The position numbers and the translations under genes are program-made. Under the pieces are notes generated by a model, which worked only from the letters and a program-made list of their open reading frames with translations, searched no databases and was not told the origin of the DNA. Below, piece by piece: positions 31,988 through 41,961 of a stretch of 64,000 nt of DNA. Each line of letters starts with the position of its first letter. Positions within the stretch are counted from its first letter, which is position 1. This DNA comes from Amphibalanus amphitrite (lineage: Eukaryota > Arthropoda > Thecostraca > Balanomorpha > Balanidae): the NCBI RefSeq assembly GCF_019059575.1, contig NW_024882042.1, positions 372,001 through 436,000 of the forward strand. The letters run 5' to 3'.

Positions 31988-33189
31988 CGTTCCCCAGGTG
32001 GGTGGGCCGTCGGGGCGTTTTTGGCCACACCTGACAATTTTGTGCTTGCATAGATAAAACGACACGAAACTTAGTATAGCTTATGTATAATGCATCGATT
32101 CGCATCAATTGTGAAAAAAAGTAACCCCATGTCACCTAAGGTCAGGTCAGGTCACCATGAAGTAGAAGTTTGAAACTCGAGCTATTGCATGAGAGAATCA
32201 GTACCAACATCTTGAATATCTTTAATTTTGATATCGGTGGTGACCTAGGGTCAGGTCAACTTTGCGACGTCTCCAGTTTCAGTCAGTATGAGGAACTCGA
32301 AATCGAAATGTTCTGCTTTTGAAACAAAAGCACTCAAACATCGGGATCTATCGTATGCTCTTGAGGTCATCTCAGGTCATGTAACGCCTCCCAACAGTTT
32401 ATTTTTGTACATCGATTTTAGATGGAATGTGGCCAGAGCGCTAAAAGCATCATAATCATAGGCGGCGGAACAGGCCGAGGGCACCGAGGCACCGTGCCCC
32501 CTTTGATTTTGGCATTTTAACATTAGCCCTATGGCCGTTGCATGGAAAGAATGAGACCAAAAGTCGGCAATGCCCCCTTAATTGAAGGTGTTCCGCCGCT
32601 ACTGATGTTAATCTCAATTTCAATGTAACGAATCATCAATGACATGCAAAATGGCATTTTCTGCGACATTGACCTGAGGTCAAATTTATTAAGCTGACCT
32701 TGTTAGGCCAAGAAGACGAGAGAAACGCAGTGCCGGTAAAATCAACGTAATAAAAGGTTGGTATCAGTTTAAAAAAATTTAAAGAAAAGACGACTTCCGA
32801 AGCAAGCCGATTGTTCAGTTTTTGCCCTTTGGAGGCTTAACCCTAGTTGACCTTAGCTCAAATCTGAGAACCTGAAAGATTTTCGAAAGAGCTATCGAAT
32901 TCGCTTTTCCGCGGCGCTGTAGCTTCTTTGGTTCTCGAATTATGAACCAATTTGTGAAGTTGTCAAAATCGGGGGCCAAAATTCGTCATCATTTTACTTT
33001 TGGTGACCTCCAGTGACCTCAGCGATGACCTGATCAAAAATGACCTGTATGATTCTGAAGAAAAATAGCGGTCTATAGATTGATTTTACTGCGTCTTTCC
33101 AGCTTTGCTACATTCCAAGATAACCTGGTGTGGCCGAATACACCTCCCCCCCCCCCCCCCAAGTTGGCTGAGGGCCACCCGGGCGCGGG
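31988..33189. mobile_element. TTAA-flanked AGGTCA-rich element, divergent member
   Basis: It is flanked by TTAA at 31984-31987 and 33190-33193. The ends are imperfect inverted repeats sharing CCAGGTGGGTGG-like and GGCCACACC words. The right end has a C-run of about 16. TCAGGTCAGGTCACC near 32142, GGGTCAGGTCAAC near 32249 and further TGACCT blocks near 32690, 32850 and 33005-33045 fill the interior. It carries a small MITE at 32459-32601. No transposase was found. Confidence 0.65.
32459..32601. mobile_element. Small nested MITE with TAG(G)CGGCGGAACA ends
   Basis: The ends TAGGCGGCGGAACA and the complement of TAGCGGCGGAACA bound 143 bp, with internal complementary GGGGGCA and TGCCCCC words. 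No target duplication was identified. The ends resemble hAT-type termini, a weak inference. Confidence 0.6.
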
Positions 33190-33608
33190 TTAATAACATG
33201 GCGCAACAGGTTTTGTTATCAACTTGTCCTTTTCACACATAGGCGACACTAGATATCACAGCCAACGCCTATAACCAAACTGGTGGTGGGCTTTGGCCAG
33301 CGATCGCCGATCGGGGCCAACACGGGCTCTTACTCGTCCACAATCAGCAAGAATGATGAACTACAGCTGCTCCAGACCGGCCACTTCAATCCAGCGTGTA
33401 ATCTTCAGTCCACATCAGAACCACTAGTGAAACTCTACTGAGTGGGCCAACTGCACTGCATCTTTGACCTCCTTTGCAGCTCTGGCTTTTCAGAATTTGA
33501 ACAGCCTTGAGCCTTCTCTTTCCCACCCTTCTGTGCTGATGAATGATGATCCTTTGGAAACCTGGAAAAAGACAGTACAGACTCAGGGAGATGAAACTGT
33601 TTTGCTAT

Positions 33609-33778
33609 GGGTCTGTTCCAGTCGCACTTCCTAACACATCTAAACTCCTCAAAGAGCAAGATAGAGGAGGTTGGAGCAGGGCCCTTCTTGGCTTTGTAGG
33701 GGCGAAAGCTGCCACTGGAACAGGGAAGCAATCTTGGAGGAGTTAAGAGGTGTTAGGAAGTGCGACTGGAACAGACCC
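33609..33778. mobile_element. PIF/Harbinger-like MITE, 170 bp
   Basis: The ends GGGTCTGTTCCAGTCGCACT and its complement pair for about 30 bp (through TCCTAACAC). It is flanked by the 3-bp duplication TAT (33606-33608, 33779-33781). It is related to 30148-30603 by the GGNCTGTTCCAG terminal word. Confidence 0.85.
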
Positions 33779-33968
33779 TATGAAAATGTCTGTGCATAGA
33801 GCAAGCAGATGGTAGAAGTGGTCAATTGGTGAGTGGAACAAATGCAAATGTCAGGAAAGCAGTCATATTTTGTGATAGACATGGTGCAGATGTTGGCCAA
33901 GCTGACAAGGCAGATATAATTACCAGCTTGTTATACTAGTCTATAACTCATCATATTTTCATGTTTAA

Positions 33969-34964
33969 CCCTATTCCTGGCGGGCTCCGCCGGGACAAGA
34001 AACTGGCGGGGGGGGGGGGGCCGATTTGGCCCCCCCCCCCCTGAGATCTCGAGAACGAAGCAAGATAGCGACAAGCGGTAAACGGCATCGGATACGCACG
34101 GCCAAGATCTACAATTTTTACTAAGGTCATTTTCAGGTCAGGTCAAAGATGACGTCACAGGGGTCGAAAAAGTCAAAATGGCGGCACTAGATATGGAGAG
34201 AGTTTTTCTCGAATAACTTTCGAATTAGTCAAGATAGGAACAAACTAAGGGCATCATCGTGATCCTCTCGTCAATCCGCATCGAATGATATATATGTTGA
34301 CCTCGAAAGGTCAAGGTCAAAGGTTGACCTCAAGTCACGTGACCTCGAGGTCATCATGTATATCATTCGATGCGTCTTGACGAGCTGAACACAATGAGAC
34401 CATCCACGCGTCTGTATCTTGTTCCTGTACGGAGTTATTGGCCAAAAACCTTTGGTGACCTTTGATGACGTCACATGACCTCACAGCTGCCCAACAGCAA
34501 AACAGACCTCAAGGTAGTGAAGGTTGATCGTATATGAAGTCATGTATGGTATATGGGGCCATTCCGACCCGTTTTAGTGGTAAAAACAGGGAGTTGATTT
34601 TTCCCCCATTGACTTATAATGGGGAGGTCGCGAAATTGACCTGACCTTAGGTCACCGATATCAAAATTCCGAGATATACAAATTGCACATACTGGTACCC
34701 TAACTAAACCCTGAAGAGAAGAAATTGATCGGTCAAAAACTCTAGCTCTGGCGTGATTGCAAACTTTTCTGAGGTAGGGTCACCAAACCGCCTCTGGTGA
34801 CCTGACCTGAGGTCAGATCAACTCAAAATTTTCAGACATGTTGCGTAGAAGCCTTTTAGGAAAAGTCAGAAAATTTGAGCTTCCTAGCTCAACGCGTTTG
34901 GGAGAAATAACCAAAAAACCTCAGGGGGGGGGGCTCCTGAGGCCCCCCCCCGCCAGGAATAGGG
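33969..34964. mobile_element. TTAA-flanked AGGTCA-rich element, 1.0 kb
   Basis: It is flanked by TTAA at 33965-33968 and 34965-34968. The ends are CCCTATTCCTGGCGGG and its complement. A G-run/C-run mini-hairpin lies just inside each end with CGATTTGG and CTCCTGAGG loops. The left terminal word CTGGCGGG is repeated before the G-run, as in the two other TTAA elements. The interior has CAGGTCAGGTCAAAG, AAGGTCAAGGTCAAAGG, TGACGTCA and several TGACCT words. It has no coding capacity. Confidence 0.85.
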
Positions 34965-35340
34965 TTAACAGAGGGAATAGGGGAGAGTGGGGTAAGATGC
35001 CCAGGGTGGGAAAGACGCCCCACCCCCTCTAGCGGCGAAACAAAGAATCGAACCTGAAAATTAATGTTCTTAGCGTAAAGCGGAAGCCTGCCTTGTTAAC
35101 TGCACACAAATTTGTGAAGCTCAGTTGGGCAACGGCTGGCTGGTGATTGCATGTTTTTTATTTGCTGCTTTCAAAAAATATTTTGGTGTCAAAACATTGT
35201 CAATATCAAAGAAAGTAGATAATTTTTGCGTCCCTTGCTATAGTCGTCATACATTAACATGCGTGTACTGTGTCTCAAACAGTTTGTTTCAGGGTGTAGT
35301 TTTATGGCTAACAAATTGTACTGATTTAATGTTGCTTCGG

Positions 35341-36071
35341 CAGGGGCGGCGCTGACCTATTGAAAGTAGGTAGGCACTTGGTAGGTAAGGCAGAAAAGCT
35401 CAATACGGAATAGGTAAAAGGAGGAGGGGGAGACAGCCTTATCGCTTAGTCTGGATGCGTCAAGCAGCGACAGCAGCGTCATCTACAAAAACCATCAACT
35501 TAACTAGAGCTTACACGTCTGCCGCCAGAGGCAAACGAGTCTCTCAGTAGGAGTCTAGTTCGTTCAATATAATTTAGAACAATAGAATAGAATAACAATA
35601 GGTACAATAGAATAACACAACAAGCATAACAACGCTACGTACGCTGAACTTATGATAAAAATTGATAAAGTAAAAAGTGCTTTATTTTACGATAAATGGA
35701 CGTATTAAAAAGTTAGGTTTGAGAGTTAGAAGGTAGCACCTAGTCGATGTGCCGACCATCTAGACCTTTTCTACCAAAAGGCTCAATAGCCTCAGCATGG
35801 CAATAGTCGATAATCTAGTAGGACGAGGTAGGCACAGCTTAGGCAAAGGTTTTCGTCAAGGTTCTTATAGTACGATCTTTATGTGACGTTTTTTGAAAAG
35901 TTTAGGAAATTCTCTGTCGTTTCAACGCATTCTGAAAAACGAGAAAGAAAAGATTTTTAACAAAAGCAATCAAGCAAACAAAAGCCACGATATAGGGATG
36001 ATTTAGACGCAGGGGAGACGGCAATTGACGTAGGCACTGCCTACCTTGCCTATATGGGAGAACCGCCCCTG
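35341..36071. mobile_element. hAT-like MITE nested in the TA element
   Basis: It is flanked by the perfect 8-bp duplication TGCTTCGG (35333-35340, 36072-36079). The terminal repeats CAGGGGCGG and CCGCCCCTG are the classic hAT terminal form. TAGGTAGGCA words occur in inverted orientation just inside both ends. It is 731 bp with no coding capacity. Confidence 0.92.
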
Positions 36072-36229
36072 TGCTTCGGTACCTTGGGGTAAGATGCCCC
36101 CTGTCCTGATGGGGAAAGACGCCCCCCTAAATCCGTAGGCTGTCCTTCAAGCAGCCCGTCAAATAATTTATTACATACTTGTGATGAGAGACAAAAGCCG
36201 ATCTGGGACTATTGAGAGTCCAGTACGGT

Positions 36230-36580
36230 CGGGTGCTCCCCATGCCGGCCTCTCGGCCCACACAGCGACTTTTTCGGCGGCATCTGACTCTGAGAACCCT
36301 CACGACGGCCTCTGTGGGCCCCATTATTGGCTCCAGGGCCCCTCACGACATCCTTTGAGGGCTCCCACGTTGGCTCCACGGGCCGCGCTGGCATCTGAGG
36401 TCCCCACGATGGGCTCGAGGGCCCTCAAGCATCATGAAGACCTATAAGGGCCCCACAGTGGTCTCCGAACGCCACCACGGAGGCTTGTTTGGCCGCGCTG
36501 GACTATGATGGCCCTAACGATGACCTCTGAAGCCCCTTACGACTACTTTTGAGGGCCCTTACGATGACGTTTGGTGTCTA
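36230..36580. repeat. Degenerate GGGCCC-CACGATGGCCTC repeat
   Basis: Words such as GAGGGCCCT, CACGA(C/T)GGCCTC and GGCTCCA recur at about 30-bp intervals. The open frame at 36181-36447 follows the repeat. Confidence 0.5.
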
Positions 36581-37805
36581 CTGCAGGCTCGAAGGGACTA
36601 CTGATTCGTTCAGGCGATTCACGTGCCCATTTATGTCACTTATAGTGCAGGGGGCATCTTCTCCAACGCCAGGGGGCGTCTTTCCCACCCTGTGGGGTAA
36701 GATGCCCCTTTTCACTTCTTCAGGAAAATGCTTAATAGCAAAAAAAGTTATCATATTTCAGGCACGAAAGTGTGATATTTTTGGAGAAAAATTATGTCGG
36801 CTTCCGTTAAAACTCCAACCTTTTGCTTCCGATCGTCATTTTCGTATATTATATGACATAGTAAAACCCTGGGCATCTTTCCCCACTCTCCCCTATAATG
36901 TAAAAAAAGTCTTAGCCAGATGAAAGTAGATAATATAAGTTCTATAGAAAAATGTTTATGTAAGTAATGTAGGATTTGTGGTCTTTAGAAGCTAGGTAAA
37001 TGTGTTCCCTGTTCAACAATTCTTCAGCATTCAGACATTGATGTTAATGTACGATGTACATGCATCAACATACCTGTTGTGAAGTGATTCTGGGCTGCTT
37101 TCCTGAGCAGTTGATGGCCACAACTGGAATCTTAAAAACACAGCTAATTTTTTTCCATTTTGTTAACTATGACTGAGGATCTTCTGTGCTGAAAGAGAGA
37201 TAGACAATAGACATCAGCTGATAGACATTGTACAATGTACAACTCATTTGTGAAACAAGATCAATTCCATTTAGGGGTAGGTCGTAGGATAATGGTGACA
37301 TGAATGAATTTCAGTTTTCACTTTTCACCAGTCCAGGTACCTGGTGACAAAATGAAATATTGTAGGAGGTATCAATGATAATGTTTCTGGTAGAAAATGC
37401 AGGCATTTTAGAATTCAGTTGAAGCTTTAGATGGAGGATTTTTGGAAAATATTTGCCACAAATAACATTGGAATCTCAGAAACAAAAATCAAATCTTACT
37501 TGATGTCAAAAACAAATCAAACTAGCAGCCCAAAACAAGTTATTGAAAATATAAACACAGGTAACGTTACAACAAAACTGAGTCAAAACACTCAAAACTA
37601 AGTGTTTCAATGAACGCAAGATTAATGTGTGTCACAGAAGCAGCTGTCCACTGTAAAGCAGAGTGGGCACAGCATGGTGAAAGCAGGAAGTGGTGCACAA
37701 AACTGAATTAAGAAGAGTGCCCGACTAACTGTATCTACATCCCTTTACATGTAGGTACTTACAAAATTTGAGCACAATCAGCCAAAACTTAACTGTGAAG
37801 GAGGC

Positions 37806-39332
37806 CATGGGCGTAGGAACGGCTGGAACATTGTGGGTGCATGGGTGCAGAAATCCAGCCATGGCCGGTGAAGCGGGGGGGGGGGGCGACACCCGAGCGA
37901 AGGCTCGTTACGAGCTTTGAGGGTGTACCATGTCGAAAAGGTACCAACCGATAAGTGCATTTGGAAGCATTGACCCTCGCATGTGTAGGGGGGTCGGATG
38001 ACCCCCCCCCCCCCCATGGTTGTTCGCAAATAACTCGCGCAAAAAGCGGCCGATCGCGACGAAACTTTGAGTACCCTCGAGTTGATCAGTTTTACACCTA
38101 CTCTAAAAATTTCATGACCCTGACCCAAAAGACCTTTGACCAGTGACCTGATTCTCGAGACCATGTTCGGCCGGAATCGCGATTTGGCGTATGTCAGCTC
38201 ACATTATCCGCGCGTTTCCAGTCTTTTTGTGATTGTAGACGTCCAAACATGTGAAATGATGTTCTTCCCATGCATCACGGTGGGTGTGAAGATAACCTGA
38301 AGGTCAGGTCAGGTCATTGACCTTTGATGACCTCGGTTCACTTTTTCGAGTTTTACATGTTTCTAGGGTAGTTTATAGGGCTGATTTCGAATTTAGCATC
38401 CATTTGAACATTTACGAAGTAAACAAAAAATAGATATAAATAGATATAAAGATTTGAATTGCACTGTTTTGTCGTTTGTGGACTTGAAACAATGTCTTCT
38501 TACCAACAAGTTTACGAAGTAGTTTTAGTGCTTTCGTGACATGCTACGACGCCGTCAGTGGTAGTTGACACCTACTATGGATAGCCGGTAGGACGCCTAA
38601 TGGTTGACCTGACCTGACCTGACCCGATCTGGCCTAAATGCATGAAGAAATCATCTGTGATCAAAACTAACATCAGATATTCGTGATCAGCACCCCGAAC
38701 AACCCGATAACAGCTTCACTTTACGCAGTTCTAGCAGGTCCCGATTTTCCCGACTTTTGGAATATTGACCTGACCTGGAAGGTCAACCAATGAAGTAGGA
38801 CCTTAAAATTGGGTATCATCGGCTTCCTCTCGTCACGGGCAACACCCTCGTTTTTTCCACGAAGCTCTAGCTCGATCAGGGGCCGAACGGCAGGGGGTCC
38901 GACCGACCCCCTCCCCCTCCCCCTACACATTAGAAGCTGCGGAAAACGCTGCACACATTCGAGGGCTAATATTGTCAATATTGACTACCGCAAAAAGTAA
39001 AAGCGGCCAACTTAGCCATTTTCGAAGATATCGGGCTAACATTTTTGACAGTGGGTCATCGGTTCGGTATGTGTTCAATCACATGCTCCATTTCCCTTTT
39101 TTTCAGCACAAATGTAAGTTTGGAAGACCATCACTGATCACAGTAGCAAATGCTTCGAAAGATGGATAGTAGGCAACATATCCTGAATTTGCCGTGCTGC
39201 ATGGGAAGTAGTGTTGATGAAAAAGGGGTTTTTGGTTCAGATTATTGTGGGTGCAGAATACATTGTCTGCACCCACTGGATAAATATTGTGGGTGCAGCT
39301 GCACCCTTGCACCCATGGTTCCTACGCTTATG
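37806..39332. mobile_element. hAT-like element with G/C-run core
   Basis: It is flanked by the 8-bp duplication AAGGAGGC (37798-37805, 39333-39340). The terminal repeats CATGGGCGTAGGAAC and the complement of CATAAGCGTAGGAAC are followed by GGGTGCA-type words on both sides. The central 1 kb (37976-38938) has its own inverted ends and AGGTCA-rich content and may be a second, nested element. It carries only short open frames. Confidence 0.8.
37976..38938. mobile_element. AGGTCA-rich core with ATGTGTAGGGGG ends
   Basis: The inverted ends ATGTGTAGGGGG and CCCCCTACACAT are followed inward by a C-run and G-run mini-hairpin (GGGGGGTCGGATGACCCCCC at the left). CAGGTCAGGTCATTGACC near 38297 and TTGACCTGACCTGACCTGAC near 38605 are typical contents. 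Its target duplication is unclear, so nested status is inferred. Confidence 0.55.
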
Positions 39333-40269
39333 AAGGAGGCCATGCCCACTCGCACATGAGAGGTGTGCAAAAACATGCCTGTAATACCTTATGCCTAGAT
39401 ACATAAAGATGAAAATGTGTTGTGTCTGTGTGCCTGGTTAGTGGCATGACGTGACATGACTATTATCATTACCTGACAGTACAATTATCATGATATTATC
39501 ATTATTGCAATTGTAATAAATAATGATCAATTGAACTTTTCTTCTCACTTTATATAGCCAAAATACCTGAGATTTTTTAATATCAAGTTTGCGTACTCTA
39601 AAATCGTAACTTCTTCTTCCTCCAGTACTTTATAAGTTTGCGCAAGACTATTATCCATTAGATGTAGGGACGATCATGACCACTTGACTAAAAAATGGTT
39701 CACTTGGTTCTTACAAGCCTGTTAACTCACTACACAAGGGGAGGGGGCACTGCAAAAGGGTGTGGAAATCGCCACATTTGTCTCATGATGTTTGATGCAT
39801 AATAATCGGTATCAAAATATCGTCGTATTAGTATGCAAGGTCACCAAAGAATGAGCCAACGTTATTTATCAAATATCAAAGCGAATTGGCAATATCTAGC
39901 ACAACGAAACACATAATTCAACACCTAACGATGCCAGCCGAGTCCCCGATACCACCATGGCGACTGCTCAAGTCCAACTGGCCGGCAACTGGCCAATCAG
40001 GGAGCTTGTTTGTCATTTCTGGGTGGGATTAAAAAACATGCGGCACGCTGAGTTCGAAGCGTATTTACAAATTGCAACCGAGCTCCGCCGTAGGGTATTT
40101 TATTTCCGCCGTAGTGTATTTCAGTTGGGGTATTTTCTACCATACACCTGCCTGAGCTTGGGGTAATTACAATTTGTCGGCGACGTTAAAAAATGATGCA
40201 CTTTTTTCGCAGTATAGGTTATCGCATGTGCATATTTTTGCCTTTTTGGTTGCGCTTTTCCCTCGCCCG

Positions 40270-40700
40270 TATGGTGACCTTTTTTCCTAGGTCAAACTGT
40301 TTGACCGTGAGAGGTAAAAACACTGTGTACCCTGTAGAATCTTTGTTTACGGTCCGATTTGAAAAATTCGCCAACCAGTATGTTTGTCTCATCGAGAAGC
40401 AGAAGCACAATAAAAAATCCGGAGTCAAGGTAATAGGTCAAGGTCAAGGTCACTAAACGAAACTATTCGGATTAAAATTCAAGTAATGATTTCGCTCAAA
40501 ATTGGTATACTTGCCCATGGCACGCTGAGTTCGAAAATGGTGACTTTTTTCCAATGTCAAACCGTTTGACCTTGAGAGGTCAAAACACTGTGTACCCTCT
40601 AGAATCTAGATTCTTTGTTTATGGTCCGATTTGAAAAATTCGCCCACCGGTGTGTTTGTCTCATCTAGAGGAAGTACCATATTAAAAAAAAATCCGAGGT
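40270..40700. repeat. Direct repeat of about 160 bp
   Basis: Two copies (about 40270-40430 and 40540-40700) share ATGGTGAC-TTTTTTCC, GAGAGGT(A/C)AAAACACTGT, GGTCCGATTTGAAAAATTCG and TGTTTGTCTCATC in order, with about 80% identity by eye. GGTCAAGGTCAAGGTCAC lies between them at about 40437. Confidence 0.75.
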
Positions 40701-40716
40701 CATCCCCAGTAAACAT

Positions 40717-40975
40717 GCCGACGTCGGCCCGACGTCGGCCGACGTCGGGGTGACGTCGGCAACTCGGCATCGGCATGCCGACGTCGGCCCGACGTCGGTC
40801 CAACCTCGGCACGACGTCGGCTGGATGTCGGATATGCCCGCATGTACCGACGTCCAGAAGAGGTCCAGCCGACGTCGGGCCGACGTCGGACCGAGATCAA
40901 TTGCTGAGGTCCAGCCGACGTCGGGCCGACGTCGGGCCGACGTCGGGGCGACGTCGGACCGACATCGGCCGCTGT
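40717..40975. repeat. CGACGTCGG palindrome array
   Basis: The 10-12-bp palindrome CCGACGTCGG occurs about fourteen times, joined by G/C pairs or by GTCCAA and GCTGGA spacers. The array begins with AAACATGCCGACGTCGGC, the same word that follows the SINE-like sequence at 41622 and 41699. Alternating open frames on both strands (Arg/Pro/Thr/Ser) are by-products. Confidence 0.9.
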
Positions 40976-41228
40976 TTTGACCGTTAAAATAATATAAAAT
41001 GCATGTTTCATGTTTCATAAAGAGCTTCTGTATTCAAAATATCCTCAGGAAACTCAAATCTTCCTCCACGCCGCAACCCCCTGATCCGGACTGGACGGGA
41101 AACTTTATCCCATTTGGGATTGCCCGTAAGCCGTCAGCCGAGCTCATCCGTAGCCGGGTGCGGTGAGTGCTTGGGGGCTGCTCGGCCTATCCTTTGGTCA
41201 CGCTCAGCCCCGGCAACTCACCAGGGCC

Positions 41229-41418
41229 GGGCCCAGTTCATATAGAATGGCCAGTCGGCAAGTGTCACTTTGCCAAAGTGCCACTTATCAAAGGGACACT
41301 TTGGGAAACGTTGGTGCAGGTGTGTAAGAGTGGCTATATGAATCCATTGTGGGGTCGCCCTTTCCAATAAGTGTCACGTAACAGCAATGGGACCAGGGAC
41401 TCTATATGAACTGGACCC
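41229..41418. mobile_element. Short MITE-like inverted repeat
   Basis: The ends GGGCCCAGTTCATATAGA and TCTATATGAACTGGACCC are inverted with one mismatch, and internal AAGTG(T/C)CAC words are also paired. No target duplication was found. Confidence 0.6.
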
Positions 41419-41530
41419 AGGGTGCTCGCCAAGAAGACCAATGTCTCCATCCTATCATCCTTCCGGCTCTGAAATGGTCCTGTCAGACCGAAAGGGCATA
41501 ACCTAACAAAACAAACTAAATTCGGTATCT

Positions 41531-41602
41531 GGCTGCGTGGTGTAGTGGTTAGCGCACTAACCTCGCGTTCAAATGACACGGGGTTCGAATCCCATCGCCG
41601 GC
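41531..41602 (+). repeat. tRNA-derived SINE head or tRNA pseudogene
   Basis: A-box-like TGGTGTAGTGGTTAGCGCAC and a perfect B-box GGTTCGAATCC are spaced as in a tRNA gene, but the T-stem and acceptor stem do not pair well, so this is not a functional tRNA. It continues into CGCCGGCTGATGCTTTTGGC and GTGTTGTCCCA. A second, headless copy of that body (about 41652-41700) follows, so it looks like a SINE-type repeat. Confidence 0.7.
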
Positions 41603-41621
41603 TGATGCTTTTGGCGTGTTG

Positions 41622-41808
41622 TCCCATGGTAAACATGCCGACGTCGGCGACTGGGGGGCTCGAATCCCGCCGCCGGTTGATATTTTTGGCGCGTTGTCCC
41701 AATAAACATGCCGACGTCGGCCCCGTCGGTCCAACGACAAACGATCTCGTCAACCTCGGCAAACGACCTCGGCCCGACGTCGGCTCGACGTCGGCTGGAC
41801 TTCGGCTG
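41622..41808. repeat. SINE body duplicate and CGACGTCGG words
   Basis: TAAACATGCCGACGTCGGC appears twice (about 41632 and 41701), each after a TTGGCG(T/C)GTTGTCCCA body. It is followed by TCGGCAAACGACCTCGGC and CGACGTCGGCT words up to the border of the LTR element. Confidence 0.75.
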
Positions 41809-41945
41809 TGTAGTGTTATGGAACCCGAACTGATATCTGTTGTATACAATGGCCAGGTGGAACGTAAACTCTATTTCACACAAAATGGCGGAGTCACGTG
41901 AGGTCGTGTGAAAAGCGCTAAACAACTGCCATAGCGAACACTACA
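41809..41945 (-). repeat. 3' LTR of the Ty3/Gypsy element
   Basis: It is 137 bp, bounded by TGTAGTGTT and AACACTACA (9-bp inverted ends, TG...CA). A purine-rich minus-strand stretch adjoins it at 41946-41958, as expected for a polypurine tract. Confidence 0.8.
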
Positions 41946-41961
41946 CCCGCCGGCCCTTTAA

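Larger units (their letters stand above)
28191..33968. other. AT-richer interval of MITEs, no host gene recognised
   Basis: Outside the listed elements, the intervals 28346-28699, 28966-29255, 29437-30147, 30604-31983, 33190-33608 and 33779-33964 were read. They hold AT-rich unique-looking sequence. A 110-codon minus-strand frame (29553-29885) and an overlapping 93-codon plus-strand frame lack any recognisable domain. A 59-bp segment at 30675-30733 is an inverted copy of 39986-40041, so at least part is dispersed repeat. Confidence 0.5.
34980..36893. mobile_element. TA-flanked TIR element (hAT MITE inserted)
   Basis: The terminal repeats are about 28 bp with one mismatch: GGGGAGAGTGGGGTAAGATG then CCCAGGGT, and its complement at the right. 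TA is present at both borders (34978-34979, 36894-36895), which suggests Tc1/mariner or a similar TA-targeting group. The motif GGGGTAAGATGCCCC recurs internally near 36087 and 36698 and inverted at 36653-36690, so the ends have been duplicated inward. A degenerate GGGCCCTCACGATGGCCTC repeat lies at 36230-36580. No transposase was recognised. The start abuts the preceding element by only a few bases. Confidence 0.85.
36894..41228. other. AT-rich interval with dispersed repeats, no gene recognised
   Basis: The intervals 36896-37797, 39341-40269 and 40976-41228 contain AT-rich sequence with no supported exon. Part of 39986-40041 is a dispersed repeat (inverted copy at 30675-30733). Confidence 0.5.

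Noticed and set aside
37796-37809. 14-bp target duplication around the 37.8-39.3 kb element
   Set aside because: Six of the 14 bases are explained by the CAT...ATG terminal repeat and chance, leaving an ordinary 8-bp hAT duplication AAGGAGGC.
40717-40975. CRISPR array
   Set aside because: The palindromes lack unique spacers of constant size, and the context is eukaryotic.
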